Positions 1-8,673 of a DNA stretch of 64,000 nt are shown here, piece by piece. The notes below the pieces were generated by a model that did not search any database, was not told the DNA's origin, and saw only the letters and a list, made by a program, of their open reading frames with translations. Source of the stretch: Dokdonella_A sp963758365 (GTDB lineage: Bacteria > Pseudomonadota > Gammaproteobacteria > Xanthomonadales > Rhodanobacteraceae); assembly GCA_963758365.1 (NCBI GenBank), contig CAVWVB010000001.1, positions 310,001 through 374,000 on the forward strand, in the 5' to 3' direction. Position 1 is the first letter of the stretch; each line of letters starts with the position of its first letter. A program made the position numbers and the translations under genes.

Positions 1-173
1 TCGCCAAGCAGGCCCCGGAATTCGATCCGCGCAACTACGGCTATCGCAAGCTCAGCGATCTGGTCGAGGCGAGCGGGCTGTTCGAGATCGAGAAGCGCAA
101 ACTCGGCGAGAGCGGAACGACTGCGACGTTCCTGCGTCACCGTCACAATCGGGGCCGCCGCAAGGGCGGCTGA
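1..173 (+). CDS. LOTUS/OST-HTH domain protein, C-terminal fragment
   Basis: The reading frame enters from the left edge and ends at TGA 171-173, leaving 56 residues. The visible part contains the motif FDPRNYGYRKLSDLVEASG followed by FEIEKRK. This matches the end of an OST-HTH/LOTUS winged-helix domain, a fold thought to bind RNA. In bacteria it usually sits at the C-terminus of NYN-domain (PIN-like nuclease) proteins, so a NYN domain upstream of the window is likely but not visible. The tail is basic (RHRHNRGRRKGG). The domain call rests on motif memory. Confidence 0.6.
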   Translation, partial: AKQAPEFDPRNYGYRKLSDLVEASGLFEIEKRKLGESGTTATFLRHRHNRGRRKGG

Positions 174-213
174 CGTGCTGCGCGACGCCCCACGACCTGC
201 GGGCCGTGTGCGG

Positions 214-714
214 TCACTCGTTCGCGGCGAAGTGCAGGCCTTCGAGGCCGCCGTCGAAGCAGGCACGCTCGCGACGCAGCTGTTCGAGCGCGTTGGCGTG
301 CGATGCGCGCGCGGGCAGGTAGGTGCGCAGGCGTTCGAGCAGACCCCTCGGTGCAACCGCGGTGCGTGACTGCACGCGGCCGGCGCCGTTTGCTGCGGGA
401 GCCGAGGAAGCGGCCTGCTCGCGCAGCCGGGTGGTCTGGCCATCGCGCATGCGCTGGTTCCAGGCCTCGACCTGAAGCTTTGCTTCGGCAAGCGAATCGA
501 ACAGTTCGAGCTGGCGCGAGGGCAGCGGACGGTCCCACCAGGTCAGCGCGAACTTGCCGTCCCAGGGACCGGAGATTCCGGCGATCGCCTTGTCGCCCAG
601 TTGCGCGATCGCGACAAGACCGTCGTAGCGCGAGCGCCACTGGATAGTCGGCACCACCCCGGGCAAGGCCTCCTGCGTGCTGCTCCAGTCCAAAGCGCTG
701 TTCGTCATTGCCAT
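214..714 (-). CDS. Hypothetical protein
   Basis: A 166-residue protein begins MAMTNSALDWSS. The start at 714 was chosen over a longer in-frame option because the extension is low-complexity and arginine-rich, while the body from residue 1 looks like ordinary protein. The middle holds a compact segment (RYDGLVAIAQLGDKAIAGI, then WDGKFALTWWDRPLP) that reads like a small beta-rich fold, followed by a helical segment (LAEAKLQVEAWNQRM). No membrane segment or signal peptide is seen and the family is not recognised. It is convergent with the LOTUS protein and transcribed away from the DUF1453 gene. Confidence 0.5.
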   Translation of the reverse strand: MAMTNSALDWSSTQEALPGVVPTIQWRSRYDGLVAIAQLGDKAIAGISGPWDGKFALTWWDRPLPSRQLELFDSLAEAKLQVEAWNQRMRDGQTTRLREQAASSAPAANGAGRVQSRTAVAPRGLLERLRTYLPARASHANALEQLRRERACFDGGLEGLHFAANE

Positions 715-1067
715 TCCGTGAGTTGGCCAAAGGGGTGACCCCTGACTGAACCTAGCAAGCAACGTGCCAGTTTCTGGGCCGCCTGCCAGCACGCGATGCG
801 CGGTGGCGGCCACGCGCGCGTGTCAATTCGTGGCAATTTCGGTACCCGACGTGCGCGTGCTGTCGGATCGCCACGCCACGCGTGAGGGCATCGCGGGCGA
901 CCCGCGACGGTCGCGTGGCGGCCACGGCGCACGCATGGCCCGGCTCGCCGCGATGCGCGCGGCGCATTCGGGCCAGCCATTCGCGGCCTTGGTCGTCGCG
1001 GCAGGGTCATGTAGATTGCACGCGCTGGCGTGCGCCGCACCGCACCGGCGCGATCACGAGACCCTGC
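715..1067. other. Gene-free divergent spacer
   Basis: These 353 bases separate the hypothetical gene on the minus strand from the DUF1453 gene on the plus strand. Only GC-rich, arginine- and alanine-rich shadow frames cross it. A short GTGGCGGCCACG-like palindromic segment occurs near 803 and again near 913, but no promoter, RNA or gene could be supported. Confidence 0.5.
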
Positions 1068-1631
1068 ATGACACCTGCCGCCCTGGCTCCCGCCGCAACT
1101 GCGATGCTCCTCGGCCTGCTCCTGTACCGGCGTTTCCGGCGCCTGTTCGGGCGCCAGCGGGTGCAGCCGAAACGAATGCGGCTGCGAGTCGCGCTCCTCG
1201 GGTTCGTCGGTGCCCTGCTGCTGCTGGGCGGGATGCGGCACACCGACATTGCGCTGGCCGCGATCGCGGGCCTCGCGGGCGGGGCCGCGCTCGCGTCGTT
1301 GGGCCTGCGCCTGACGCGATTCGAGCGTACGCCGCAGGGGCAGTTCTATACGCCGCACGGAGGCATCGGCCTCGCCTTGTCGGTGCTGCTGCTCGGTCGC
1401 CTCGCGTACCGCTTCTACGTGGTCTATCCAGCTCTGCAGGCGAACCGGTCGGCCGCTGCCGATCCGTTTTCCGGAGTCGCAGCCAGCCCGTTGACCGCGG
1501 CCATGCTGGCCCTGCTGATCGCTTACTACATTGCCTACACCATCGGCGTGCTGATACGCAGCGGCAAGGACCGCGGCAAGCCGGCTGCGGACACTCCGGA
1601 TCAGGCCGCTTCGCCGCCTTCGGGCCCGTAG
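1068..1631 (+). CDS. DUF1453/CcdC-like integral membrane protein
   Basis: A 187-residue protein with about four hydrophobic segments. It opens with a short membrane segment ending in LLLYRRFRRLFGRQRVQPKR, which resembles DUF1453 (CcdC-like) proteins common in Xanthomonadales. Further helices run near residues 44-62, 64-80, 100-118 and 150-170, and the tail is hydrophilic. The ATG at 1068 is preferred because it begins directly before the first membrane helix and follows a GAGACC-like element. Its last 31 bases overlap the 3' end of the convergent cupin gene. Function is unknown. Confidence 0.65.
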   Translation: MTPAALAPAATAMLLGLLLYRRFRRLFGRQRVQPKRMRLRVALLGFVGALLLLGGMRHTDIALAAIAGLAGGAALASLGLRLTRFERTPQGQFYTPHGGIGLALSVLLLGRLAYRFYVVYPALQANRSAAADPFSGVAASPLTAAMLALLIAYYIAYTIGVLIRSGKDRGKPAADTPDQAASPPSGP

Positions 1632-1936
1632 AAGACCACCCATAGCGCGAGGTCGTCGCTGAACCGCTCGAAGCGGTGCACGACTCGGGCCGGCGCGAAC
1701 AGCGCATCGCCACGCCCGAATCGCGTGCGCGTGTCCGCGCAGACGAACTCACCCGAGCCTTCGACGACGATGTAGAGCTCGTCGCGCGCATGCGGCTGCT
1801 GTGGATCATGTCCGCGCGGCGCATACACCTCGAGGAGCAGGCTCGCGTGCTCGAACGCGCTCGCAAAGCGCTTGCCGTCGGCGATCGGCAGGCGCGCAAG
1901 CGTGTCCGCGAAATTGATCACGGCACCGCGTTTCAT
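1601..1936 (-). CDS. Cupin domain protein
   Basis: A 111-residue single-domain protein. The cupin core is visible: motif 1 as PHARDELYIVVEGSGEF, which carries the usual His, Glu and Gly pattern, and motif 2 near FGRGDALFAPARVVHRF with a metal-ligand-like His. Such small cupins bind a metal or small ligand; the substrate cannot be told. The start codon overlaps the OsmC stop by four bases (ATGA at 1933-1936), so the two are probably translationally coupled. The 3' end overlaps the convergent DUF1453 gene. Confidence 0.8.
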   Translation of the reverse strand: MKRGAVINFADTLARLPIADGKRFASAFEHASLLLEVYAPRGHDPQQPHARDELYIVVEGSGEFVCADTRTRFGRGDALFAPARVVHRFERFSDDLALWVVFYGPEGGEAA

Positions 1937-2400
1937 CGCGGCGGCGCCTCGACGCGGATTGCGGTCTTCACCGAGTTCGCGATGAAGCAGCGCTCGTGGG
2001 CGGCTTCATGCAGTGCCTCGATTTCGTGCGCGTTCGGCGCCTGCCCGCCCGCGAATTCGATGCGCGGATGCAGCACGACTTCGCCGATCGCCTGGCGCTG
2101 CGGCGCAATGCGCGCCATTGCGCCGACCGCATCGTCGGCATAGCTGTCGACGATGAAACCGCGCTCGGCGGCGAGCGCAAGGAACCAGAGCATGTGGCAG
2201 CTCGCGATCGCGGCAACGAATGCCTCTTCCGGATCGACGGCCGCGGCGTCCGACCACGGGGCCGGCACGACCTGCGGCGAAGGCGATGCGGGAATCGTGA
2301 TTCCGCCATCGAAGCGCCACTCGTGCCGGCGCGAATAGTGGCCGCTTGCGAAGTCGGCGTCGCCGCGACGCCAGAGTATCGTTGCGTTGTGCGCGCTCAT
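1933..2400 (-). CDS. OsmC family peroxiredoxin-like protein
   Basis: A 155-residue protein with the OsmC pattern. The first redox cysteine is in the helix SCHMLWFLALAAERG and the second in AHERCFIANSVKT near the C-terminus. OsmC/Ohr proteins reduce organic or fatty-acid hydroperoxides with these two cysteines. The start at 2400 (MSAHNATILWRR) gives the normal family length; the longer upstream frame is arginine-rich and unlikely. It is the first gene of a two-gene unit with the cupin. Whether it is OsmC, Ohr or a YhfA-like relative is not resolved. Confidence 0.85.
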   Translation of the reverse strand: MSAHNATILWRRGDADFASGHYSRRHEWRFDGGITIPASPSPQVVPAPWSDAAAVDPEEAFVAAIASCHMLWFLALAAERGFIVDSYADDAVGAMARIAPQRQAIGEVVLHPRIEFAGGQAPNAHEIEALHEAAHERCFIANSVKTAIRVEAPPR

Positions 2401-2582
2401 GACGGGTCTCGATCGCTGCCGGTCCGGCAATCGTAGCGGGCGCGGAGCGCCGATGCAGGAGCCATTCGCGCGCACATTGCCGGGACCGGCCCACTGGCCC
2501 CATGCGCGCGCGAGCGGATGGCTGTTTCCATCGGTGCCGACGACGACGACACTGCGGGTCCGCCCGATTCATGGAGACCGCG

Positions 2583-2822
2583 ATGCTCGAACTGCGCCCG
2601 CACTGTGAGTGCTGCGGCAAGGACCTCGGACCCGCTGCGGCCGACGCGATGATCTGCTCCTTCGAATGCACGTTCTGCGCGGCCTGCGTCGAGTCGCGCC
2701 TCGGCGGGATCTGTCCGAACTGCGGCGGCGCATTCGAGCGCCGCCCGCAGCGCACGCCGGCGCTGCTCGCGACCTGGCCGGCCTCGACGCAGCGTCGGCC
2801 GCGGGCCTGTGCCGAGGGCTGA
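2583..2822 (+). CDS. DUF1272 cysteine-rich small protein
   Basis: A 79-residue protein whose first 50 residues match DUF1272: MLELRPHCECCGKDLGP, then ICSFECTFCAACVE and GGICPNCGGAF. Four CxxC-type pairs suggest a zinc-binding fold. The ATG at 2583 is chosen because GGAGA sits eight bases upstream. The C-terminal tail is basic and variable. The family has no established function. It lies upstream of pgk and divergent from the osmC gene. Confidence 0.8.
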   Translation: MLELRPHCECCGKDLGPAAADAMICSFECTFCAACVESRLGGICPNCGGAFERRPQRTPALLATWPASTQRRPRACAEG

Positions 2823-2897
2823 TCGGCGCCGCCGGGCATTGCGCGTTCCCGGCGCTGCCGTTGTAATGACGGGTCCGCCCGCTGCCGGGAAATCCCG

Positions 2898-4070
2898 ATG
2901 TCCGTGGTACGCATGAGCGATCTCGACCTGGCCGGTCGCCGAGTCCTGATCCGCGAAGACCTCAATGTGCCGATCGACAACGGTCGCATCGGTTCCGAAA
3001 CGCGGATTCTCGCCGCGCTTCCGACCCTGCGCCTCGCGCTCGCGAAAGGCGCCGCGGTCATGGTCGTGTCGCACCTGGGCCGGCCCCGGGAAGGGCGCTG
3101 GACGGCCGCGGATTCGCTGGCGCCCGTCGCCAGGCGCCTCGGCGAATTGCTCGGACGCGAGGTGCCGCTGGTCAAGGACTGGATCGACGCGGTCACGGTC
3201 AAGCCGGGCCAACTCGTATTGCTCGAGAACTGCCGCATGAACGTCGGCGAGGCTGCCGACGACGACGCGCTCGCGAGGAAATACGCGGCGCTCTGCGACG
3301 TATTCGTGATGGACGCGTTCGGTACCGCGCACCGCGCGCAGGCGTCCACGCATGGCGTGATCCGCCACGCGAAGGTCGCGGCGGGCGGCCCGTTGCTGAT
3401 GGCCGAGCTCGACGCGCTCGCGCGCGCGCTGGAGCATCCGCGGCGACCGCTGCTCGCGATCGTTGCCGGCTCCAAGGTGTCGACCAAGCTCGTACTGCTC
3501 GAGAGCCTGCTCGGCAAGGTCGATCAGCTGATCGTCGGCGGCGGCATCGCCAACACGTTCCTCGCGGCGGCCGGCCATCCGATCGGCCAGTCGCTGGTGG
3601 AGATGGATCTGCTGGACACCGCGCGCCGGATCATCGCCGAAGCGAAGGCGCGCGGCGCCGAAGTGCCGCTCCCGACCGATGTCGTGGTTGCGCCGAAATT
3701 CGCGTCGGATGCGCCCGCGACGGTCAAGCCGGTCGATCGGGTCGCCGAGGCCGACATGATTCTCGATATCGGTCCGGACACCGCGCGGCGTTACGCGGCG
3801 CTGATCGCGCAGGCCGGCAGCGTGGTCTGGAACGGTCCGGTCGGCGTGTTCGAGTTCGACGCGTTCGGCAAGGGCACCGAGGTACTTGCGCATGCGATAG
3901 CGGATTCGCCGGCCTACTCAATCGCGGGCGGCGGCGACACGCTCGCGGCGATCGAGAAATACGGCGTAGCCGACCGGATCTCCTACATCTCGACCGGTGG
4001 CGGCGCGTTCCTCGAATTTCTCGAGGGCAGGGAGCTGCCTGCCGTGGCCGCGCTCAGGGCGCGTGCGTGA
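2898..4070 (+). CDS. pgk: Phosphoglycerate kinase
   Basis: A 390-residue cytoplasmic enzyme that makes 3-phosphoglycerate and ATP from 1,3-bisphosphoglycerate. Visible signatures are RVLIREDLNVPID near residue 14, SHLGRPREGRW, LLENCRMNVGEAADD, VAGSKVSTKLVLLESLLGK, WNGPVGVFEFDAFGKGT, and the nucleotide-site glycines GGGDTLAAIEKYG and STGGGAFLEFLEG. Length is typical. LENCRMN is a slight departure from the common ENVRF. The stop overlaps the start of the next gene by four bases (GTGA), so the HAD phosphatase is probably coupled to it. Confidence 0.98.
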   Translation: MSVVRMSDLDLAGRRVLIREDLNVPIDNGRIGSETRILAALPTLRLALAKGAAVMVVSHLGRPREGRWTAADSLAPVARRLGELLGREVPLVKDWIDAVTVKPGQLVLLENCRMNVGEAADDDALARKYAALCDVFVMDAFGTAHRAQASTHGVIRHAKVAAGGPLLMAELDALARALEHPRRPLLAIVAGSKVSTKLVLLESLLGKVDQLIVGGGIANTFLAAAGHPIGQSLVEMDLLDTARRIIAEAKARGAEVPLPTDVVVAPKFASDAPATVKPVDRVAEADMILDIGPDTARRYAALIAQAGSVVWNGPVGVFEFDAFGKGTEVLAHAIADSPAYSIAGGGDTLAAIEKYGVADRISYISTGGGAFLEFLEGRELPAVAALRARA

Positions 4071-4723
4071 GTGCGCGCCTGATCCTGTTCGATCTCGACG
4101 GTACGCTGATCGATTCCGAACCCGGCATCACCGCGACCCTGGCTCATGCGTTCGCGCGGATCGGCGCGCCACTGCCGCCGCCCGCGGTGCTGCGCAGCTG
4201 GATCGGGCCGCCGTTCTGGCAGACCTTCCCGAGCGTGCTTGGCGACGACCCGGCGCGCATCGAAGCGGCGATCGGCCACTACCGCGCGCGCTTCGAGGAG
4301 GTCGGCTGGTCCGAACACGCGGTCTACCAGGGCATCGCGGAACTGGTCGGCGCACTCGCCGCAGACACGCTCGCGATCGTCACCACCAAGCCGCTGAACC
4401 AGGCGCGCAAGATCGTCGACCATCTGCCGTTCGGAAGCGCCTTCGCGCGGGTCTATGGACCGGACATCAGCGGCAGACACTGCGAGAAGGCAACGATGAT
4501 CGCGCAGGCGCTCGCCGATTTCTCGCTGCCTGCCGCGGCCGCGACCATGGTCGGCGACCGACGCTTCGACATCGAAGGCGCGCGTGCAAACGGCGTGCGC
4601 GCGCTCGGCGCGGGCTGGGGCTTCGGCAGTCACGAGGAGTTGTGCGATGCCGGCGCCGAAGCGATTGCGGCCGATCCGGACGCGCTCGCGGCGCTGCTGG
4701 GCCTGCCGCACCTGCGACGCTGA
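4067..4723 (+). CDS. HAD hydrolase, phosphoglycolate phosphatase-like
   Basis: A 218-residue HAD-superfamily protein. The nucleophile motif is ILFDLDGTLIDSEPG near residue 5, motif II is IVTTKPLNQARK, and motif IV is MVGDRRFDIEGARANG. A C1-type helical cap lies between motifs I and II. It is close to Gph-like and PpaX-like phosphatases that hydrolyse small phosphate esters; phosphoglycolate is a reasonable but unproven substrate. GTG start, overlapping the pgk stop by four bases. The position between pgk and pyk suggests metabolite clean-up alongside lower glycolysis. Confidence 0.85.
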   Translation: MSARLILFDLDGTLIDSEPGITATLAHAFARIGAPLPPPAVLRSWIGPPFWQTFPSVLGDDPARIEAAIGHYRARFEEVGWSEHAVYQGIAELVGALAADTLAIVTTKPLNQARKIVDHLPFGSAFARVYGPDISGRHCEKATMIAQALADFSLPAAAATMVGDRRFDIEGARANGVRALGAGWGFGSHEELCDAGAEAIAADPDALAALLGLPHLRR

Positions 4724-4861
4724 TCGCGGGCGCCGCTGCGCGGGGTTCGGCGCGATGCGGATGGCGGCCGGTGCGATGGTGATCGGCGCGATCCGCTTAT
4801 CGGCCGCAAGCTGCCTCGCGTACTATCGACGCCAGCGCCACGACCATGCCGGGAGCCTCGT

Positions 4862-6334
4862 TTGGAACTACAAGCGCAACTGCGCCGCACCAAGATCATC
4901 GCCACGCTCGGGCCGGCGACCGATGCGCCCGGCGCGCTGAGGCAACTGCTTGCCGAAGGCGTCGATGTGGTGCGCCTGAATCTTTCCCACGGCAGCGCCG
5001 ACGATCATCGTCAGCGCGCCGCCGCGGTGCGTTCCGCCGCGCTCGAACTCGGCCAGGAGGTCGGCGTACTCGCCGACCTGCAGGGTCCGAAGATCCGCAT
5101 CGAACGCTTCGCGGATGGCGCGGTCGAGCTCGAACCGGCCCAGACATTCACGCTCGACTGCCGGCCCGATGCGCCGCCCGGTGATGCAAAGCGCGTCGGT
5201 GTCAGCTACCACGACCTCTGGCGCGACGTCGAATCCGGCGACGTGCTGCTGCTCGACGACGGCCTGATTTCGCTCGAAGTCGCCCGCGTGGCCGATCGGC
5301 AGATCCGCTGTCGCGTGCTGCTCGGCGGGCGCCTGTCCGACCGCAAGGGCATCAACCGGCTCGGTGGCGGTCTCACCGTCGCCGCGCTTTCCGACAAGGA
5401 CCGCGCCGATATCCGTCTCGCGGCCGAACTCGAGGCCGACTTCCTCGCGGTGTCGTTCGTCAAGACCGCCGAAGACGTCGAGCAGGCGCGCACGCTGTTG
5501 CGCGCAGCCGGAGGCGGTGCCGCGCTGGTCGCGAAGATCGAACGCGCCGAGGCGATCGAGAACCTGGTCGAGATCGTCGAGGCGTCCGATGCGGTGATGG
5601 TCGCGCGCGGCGACCTCGGCGTGGAGATCGGCGACGCCGAGCTGCCGGGCCTGCAGAAGAAGATCATCCGCGAAGCGCTCGTGCAAAGCCGGGTCGTGAT
5701 CACCGCGACCCAGATGATGCAGTCGATGGTCGAATCGCCGATACCGACGCGTGCCGAAGTGCTTGACGTCGCGAACGCGGTCATCGACGGCACCGACGCG
5801 GTCATGCTGTCGCAGGAAACCGCGGCCGGGAAGCATCCGGACAAGGCGGTCGCGGCGATGCGCCGGGTCTGTCTCGGCGCCGAGCGCCAGTTCGAACCAA
5901 CCGAGGACCTGTCGCCCGGCGCGCACCTGCTCGAACGTACCGATCAGGCGATCGCGCTCGCGGCGATGTTCATGGCCGGGCAGATCGAGGTGCGCGCGAT
6001 CGTCGCGTTGACCGAGAGCGGCGCGACCGCGCAATGGCTGTCGCGCTACCGCTCGACCGTGCCGATCTACGCGCTCTCGCGCAACGGCGCTGCGCGCCGG
6101 CGCATGCTGCTGTACCGCGACGTGCACCCGGTTGCGTTCGATGCACATGGGGCCGGCCCGACGCAGGCCGCGCGCGATGCGATCCAGCACCTGTTCACGC
6201 TCGGCCACCTCGCGGTCGAGGACCGCGTGATCGTCACCAACGGCGATCATACCGGTCAGCTCGGCGGCACCAACACGCTGAAGCTGCTCAAGGTCGGCAG
6301 GAAGGGCGTCGCCGACGGACTCGGCGACCTCTAG
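4862..6334 (+). CDS. pyk: Pyruvate kinase
   Basis: A 490-residue enzyme converting phosphoenolpyruvate and ADP to pyruvate and ATP. The N-terminus reads RRTKIIATLGPATDAPGAL. The catalytic barrel shows LVAKIERAEAIEN with the key lysine, VMVARGDLGVEIGDAELPG, and ITATQMMQSMVESPIPTRAE. A regulatory C-terminal domain follows. A TTG start at 4862 is chosen because GGGAG stands six bases before it and the protein then begins right at the conserved core. It probably belongs with pgk and the HAD gene, although 138 bases separate it from the latter. Confidence 0.97.
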   Translation: MELQAQLRRTKIIATLGPATDAPGALRQLLAEGVDVVRLNLSHGSADDHRQRAAAVRSAALELGQEVGVLADLQGPKIRIERFADGAVELEPAQTFTLDCRPDAPPGDAKRVGVSYHDLWRDVESGDVLLLDDGLISLEVARVADRQIRCRVLLGGRLSDRKGINRLGGGLTVAALSDKDRADIRLAAELEADFLAVSFVKTAEDVEQARTLLRAAGGGAALVAKIERAEAIENLVEIVEASDAVMVARGDLGVEIGDAELPGLQKKIIREALVQSRVVITATQMMQSMVESPIPTRAEVLDVANAVIDGTDAVMLSQETAAGKHPDKAVAAMRRVCLGAERQFEPTEDLSPGAHLLERTDQAIALAAMFMAGQIEVRAIVALTESGATAQWLSRYRSTVPIYALSRNGAARRRMLLYRDVHPVAFDAHGAGPTQAARDAIQHLFTLGHLAVEDRVIVTNGDHTGQLGGTNTLKLLKVGRKGVADGLGDL

Positions 6335-6365
6335 CGCTCGTTCGATGACGGGAGCGCAGACGGCC

Positions 6366-6959
6366 ATGCGAACGTCCTTCTATTCGATTCTCTGCATCGT
6401 GATACGCCTGGGCGCGGTTTTTCTGGTCATGAGGACCTTGTTGCAGGCATTGAGCGTCGTCCTGTTCTCGCAGCAGGCGCCCGATCCGACGAAGCTCCTG
6501 GAATCCGGCGCAGCAATCGTGTTTGTGCTCGTGATCGCGTTTCTGCTTTGGGTGTATCCGGGTGTTCTCGCACGCATGGCCGCAGGGCGCAGCAGTCACC
6601 AGGTGTTCGAAAGTCCGATCGCCGCGACAGAGATCCAGTGGATCTCGTTCACTGTGCTTGGCTTGTACTTCGTTCTCGAAGGCCTGGTCGGCTTGAGCTA
6701 TTCCGGCATCCAGCTCATGCTGTTCGATGCGATCGCGACATCCCCGCTGAATCGTCGCGAGATGGCCTTCGGCCTCGTCTACTGGATCGTGCAGGCAGGA
6801 CTCGGACTCGCCCTGGCGCTGGGTGCACGCGGGCTGGTCGGGCTGCTGCATCAACTGCGCCACGGTGCCGGGCCCGGGGCGTCCGCCGATATCGACGTGC
6901 TTGACGGACCGCAGCCTAAGGAGTCCGCGCGGACGACGCGCGACCACGGGCGACCGTAG
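6366..6959 (+). CDS. Hypothetical four-helix membrane protein
   Basis: About 197 residues with four hydrophobic helices: FYSILCIVIRLGAVFLVMR, AAIVFVLVIAFLLWVYPGV, WISFTVLGLYFVLEGLVGL and FGLVYWIVQAGLGLALALG. A hydrophilic tail of about 45 residues follows. The start is uncertain: ATG 6366 has GGGAG about eleven bases upstream, while ATG 6345 has no ribosome-binding site and would add seven residues. No family is recognised. It follows pyk closely and precedes the TonB-box protein. Confidence 0.6.
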   Translation: MRTSFYSILCIVIRLGAVFLVMRTLLQALSVVLFSQQAPDPTKLLESGAAIVFVLVIAFLLWVYPGVLARMAAGRSSHQVFESPIAATEIQWISFTVLGLYFVLEGLVGLSYSGIQLMLFDAIATSPLNRREMAFGLVYWIVQAGLGLALALGARGLVGLLHQLRHGAGPGASADIDVLDGPQPKESARTTRDHGRP

Positions 6960-6996
6960 AATGCAGGCCTTCGCGCGCAACCAGGGAGTGCTTTCG

Positions 6997-7437
6997 ATGC
7001 AGCAAAGATACTCGGCCGTGCTGGGACTGTTCGCTTGCAGCGTCGCCATTGCTCAATCGACCGCACCACCGCGCGTGGTCATCGCCGACAAGCTCGCAAG
7101 CTACTGGGCACTGATCCCCTCGTCGATCGAGGCGTACGCGCCCAACTATGGCAAGAACATCCAGCAGCCCGGCTGCGCGACCGTGTCCTTCGTGGTCGAG
7201 AAGGACGGCAGCACGAGCACGGTCAAGGTCCAGCGCGTCGCTCCGGAGGGTGATCTCGGCAGCGTTGCCGCGAGCGCCGCGCGCAGCATGCGTTTCGAAG
7301 CGACCGCGCTCAACGCGGGCCGCGAACGCGTGTTCAGCTGGCTGATCTTCCCGTTCAACCTGCCGTCGGATGCGGCCGCGCGGACCGCGGTCATGCAGCA
7401 GTGCGCGGTCGAAAAGCTCGGCTGGACGGACCACTGA
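6997..7437 (+). CDS. Exported TonB C-terminal domain protein
   Basis: A 146-residue protein. The ATG at 6997 follows AGGGAG by eight bases and begins a signal peptide (MQQRYSAVLGLFACSVAIAQ, cleavage after AQ). The mature part contains a TonB C-terminal-like segment: GCATVSFVVEKDGSTSTVKV, then AASAARSMRFEAT. Unlike real TonB it lacks the N-terminal anchor and proline-rich spacer, so it is more likely a free periplasmic protein. Two cysteines (in QPGCATV and MQQCAVEK) could form a disulfide. Its function is not known. Confidence 0.65.
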   Translation: MQQRYSAVLGLFACSVAIAQSTAPPRVVIADKLASYWALIPSSIEAYAPNYGKNIQQPGCATVSFVVEKDGSTSTVKVQRVAPEGDLGSVAASAARSMRFEATALNAGRERVFSWLIFPFNLPSDAAARTAVMQQCAVEKLGWTDH

Positions 7438-7488
7438 ACGCGCCCGCGATGCGTTCATGCTGCGCCAGCAGCATGCATCGAACTGGCC

Positions 7489-7494
7489 TATAAT
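7489..7494 (+). promoter_or_regulatory. -10 element of the aldolase promoter
   Basis: A perfect TATAAT lies 78 bases before the aldolase start. No good -35 hexamer is visible at 16-18 bases, so activity may depend on an activator. The predicted leader is about 70 bases and no riboswitch was recognised in it. Confidence 0.5.
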
Positions 7495-7571
7495 CGCGGC
7501 CCCTGAAATCCTTCCGACCCGGCCGGCGCAAGCCCGCGGCCGCGGTCTGCTTTCGTTTTGATGGAGCCGTT

Positions 7572-8582
7572 ATGAGTATCGAAGAGCTGGAAAGCACTGC
7601 GCTGGCGATGGTGGCGCCGGGCAAGGGCATCATCGCGATCGACGAGTCCACTGCCACGATCAAGAAGCGCTTCGATTCGGTCGGCGTGCCAAATACCGAG
7701 GAAAACCGGCGCGCATATCGCGAGATGCTGCTGACCGCGCCGAAGCTCGGGGAGCATATCTCCGGCGCAATTCTTTACGATGAGACGATCCGCCAGGCGA
7801 CCAAGGGCGGAGTGCCGTTCACGAAGATCATGCTCGATGCGGGCATCCTGCCCGGCATCAAGGTCGACATGGGCGCCAAGCCGCTCGCGGGTTTCCCTGG
7901 CGAGTTGGTGACCGAAGGCCTCGATGGTCTGCGCGAGCGCCTCGTCGAGTACGCGCGGCTTGGCGCGAGATTCGCCAAATGGCGTGCAGTCATCACGATC
8001 GGCGAGGACACGCCGAGTGGCACCTGCATCGAAGCCAACGCGCATGCGCTCGCGCGTTATGCCGCGCTGTGCCAGGAAGCCGGCATCGTGCCGATGGTCG
8101 AACCCGAAGTGCTGATGGACGGCGATCATGATCTGGACGTCTGTTACGAGGTCACCGAGGCGACGCTGCGCTCGCTGTTCGGCGCGCTCTACGAGCAGAA
8201 CGTGATGCTCGAGGGCACGATCCTGAAGGCCAGCATGGTCGTCTCCGGCAAGAGTTGCCCGGAGCAGGCCGACGTCGACGAGGTCGCCGAAGCGACCGTG
8301 CGCTGCCTGAAGGCCGCGGTACCCGCTTCGTTGCCGGGCATCGTGTTCCTGTCCGGCGGCCAGTCCGACGAGCAGGCGACCGCGCACCTCAATGCGATGA
8401 ACCAGATGGGGCCCCACCCATGGCCGTTGTCGTTCTCCTATGGCCGCGCCATGCAGACCGCCGCGCTGCAGTTGTGGAGCAAGGACATGCAGGCGAACTT
8501 CGGCGCCGCGCAGGACATGGTCACGCTGCGCGCGAAGCAGAACGGCCTGGCCGCGCTCGGGCAGTGGAAGAAGGGCGCCTGA
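7572..8582 (+). CDS. fbaB: Fructose-bisphosphate aldolase, class I
   Basis: A 336-residue class I (Schiff-base) aldolase that interconverts fructose 1,6-bisphosphate with dihydroxyacetone phosphate and glyceraldehyde 3-phosphate. The N-terminus has GKGIIAIDESTATIKKRF, the early active site FAKWRAVI, and the Schiff-base lysine is in MLEGTILKASMV. PFTKIMLDAGILPGIKVDMG and FLSGGQSDEQAT are further family signatures. It resembles eukaryote-type aldolases, as in other xanthomonads. It has its own promoter and ends at a bidirectional terminator shared with cysK. The symbol is assigned by class; some annotators use fba. Confidence 0.95.
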   Translation: MSIEELESTALAMVAPGKGIIAIDESTATIKKRFDSVGVPNTEENRRAYREMLLTAPKLGEHISGAILYDETIRQATKGGVPFTKIMLDAGILPGIKVDMGAKPLAGFPGELVTEGLDGLRERLVEYARLGARFAKWRAVITIGEDTPSGTCIEANAHALARYAALCQEAGIVPMVEPEVLMDGDHDLDVCYEVTEATLRSLFGALYEQNVMLEGTILKASMVVSGKSCPEQADVDEVAEATVRCLKAAVPASLPGIVFLSGGQSDEQATAHLNAMNQMGPHPWPLSFSYGRAMQTAALQLWSKDMQANFGAAQDMVTLRAKQNGLAALGQWKKGA

Positions 8583-8607
8583 GACGCGCTGCTTCGTCGA
8601 TCGAGGA

Positions 8608-8633
8608 AAAACGGGCGCCACGGCGCCCGTTTT
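8608..8633. terminator. Bidirectional Rho-independent terminator
   Basis: A perfect 12-bp inverted repeat, AAAACGGGCGCC with its complement, encloses a two-base centre. A-rich and T-rich flanks make it usable from both strands. It lies between the convergent aldolase and cysK genes. Confidence 0.85.
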
Positions 8634-8673
8634 GCATGGCGCGGCGGGTCGGCCCGCACGCGCAATCGGCGAC

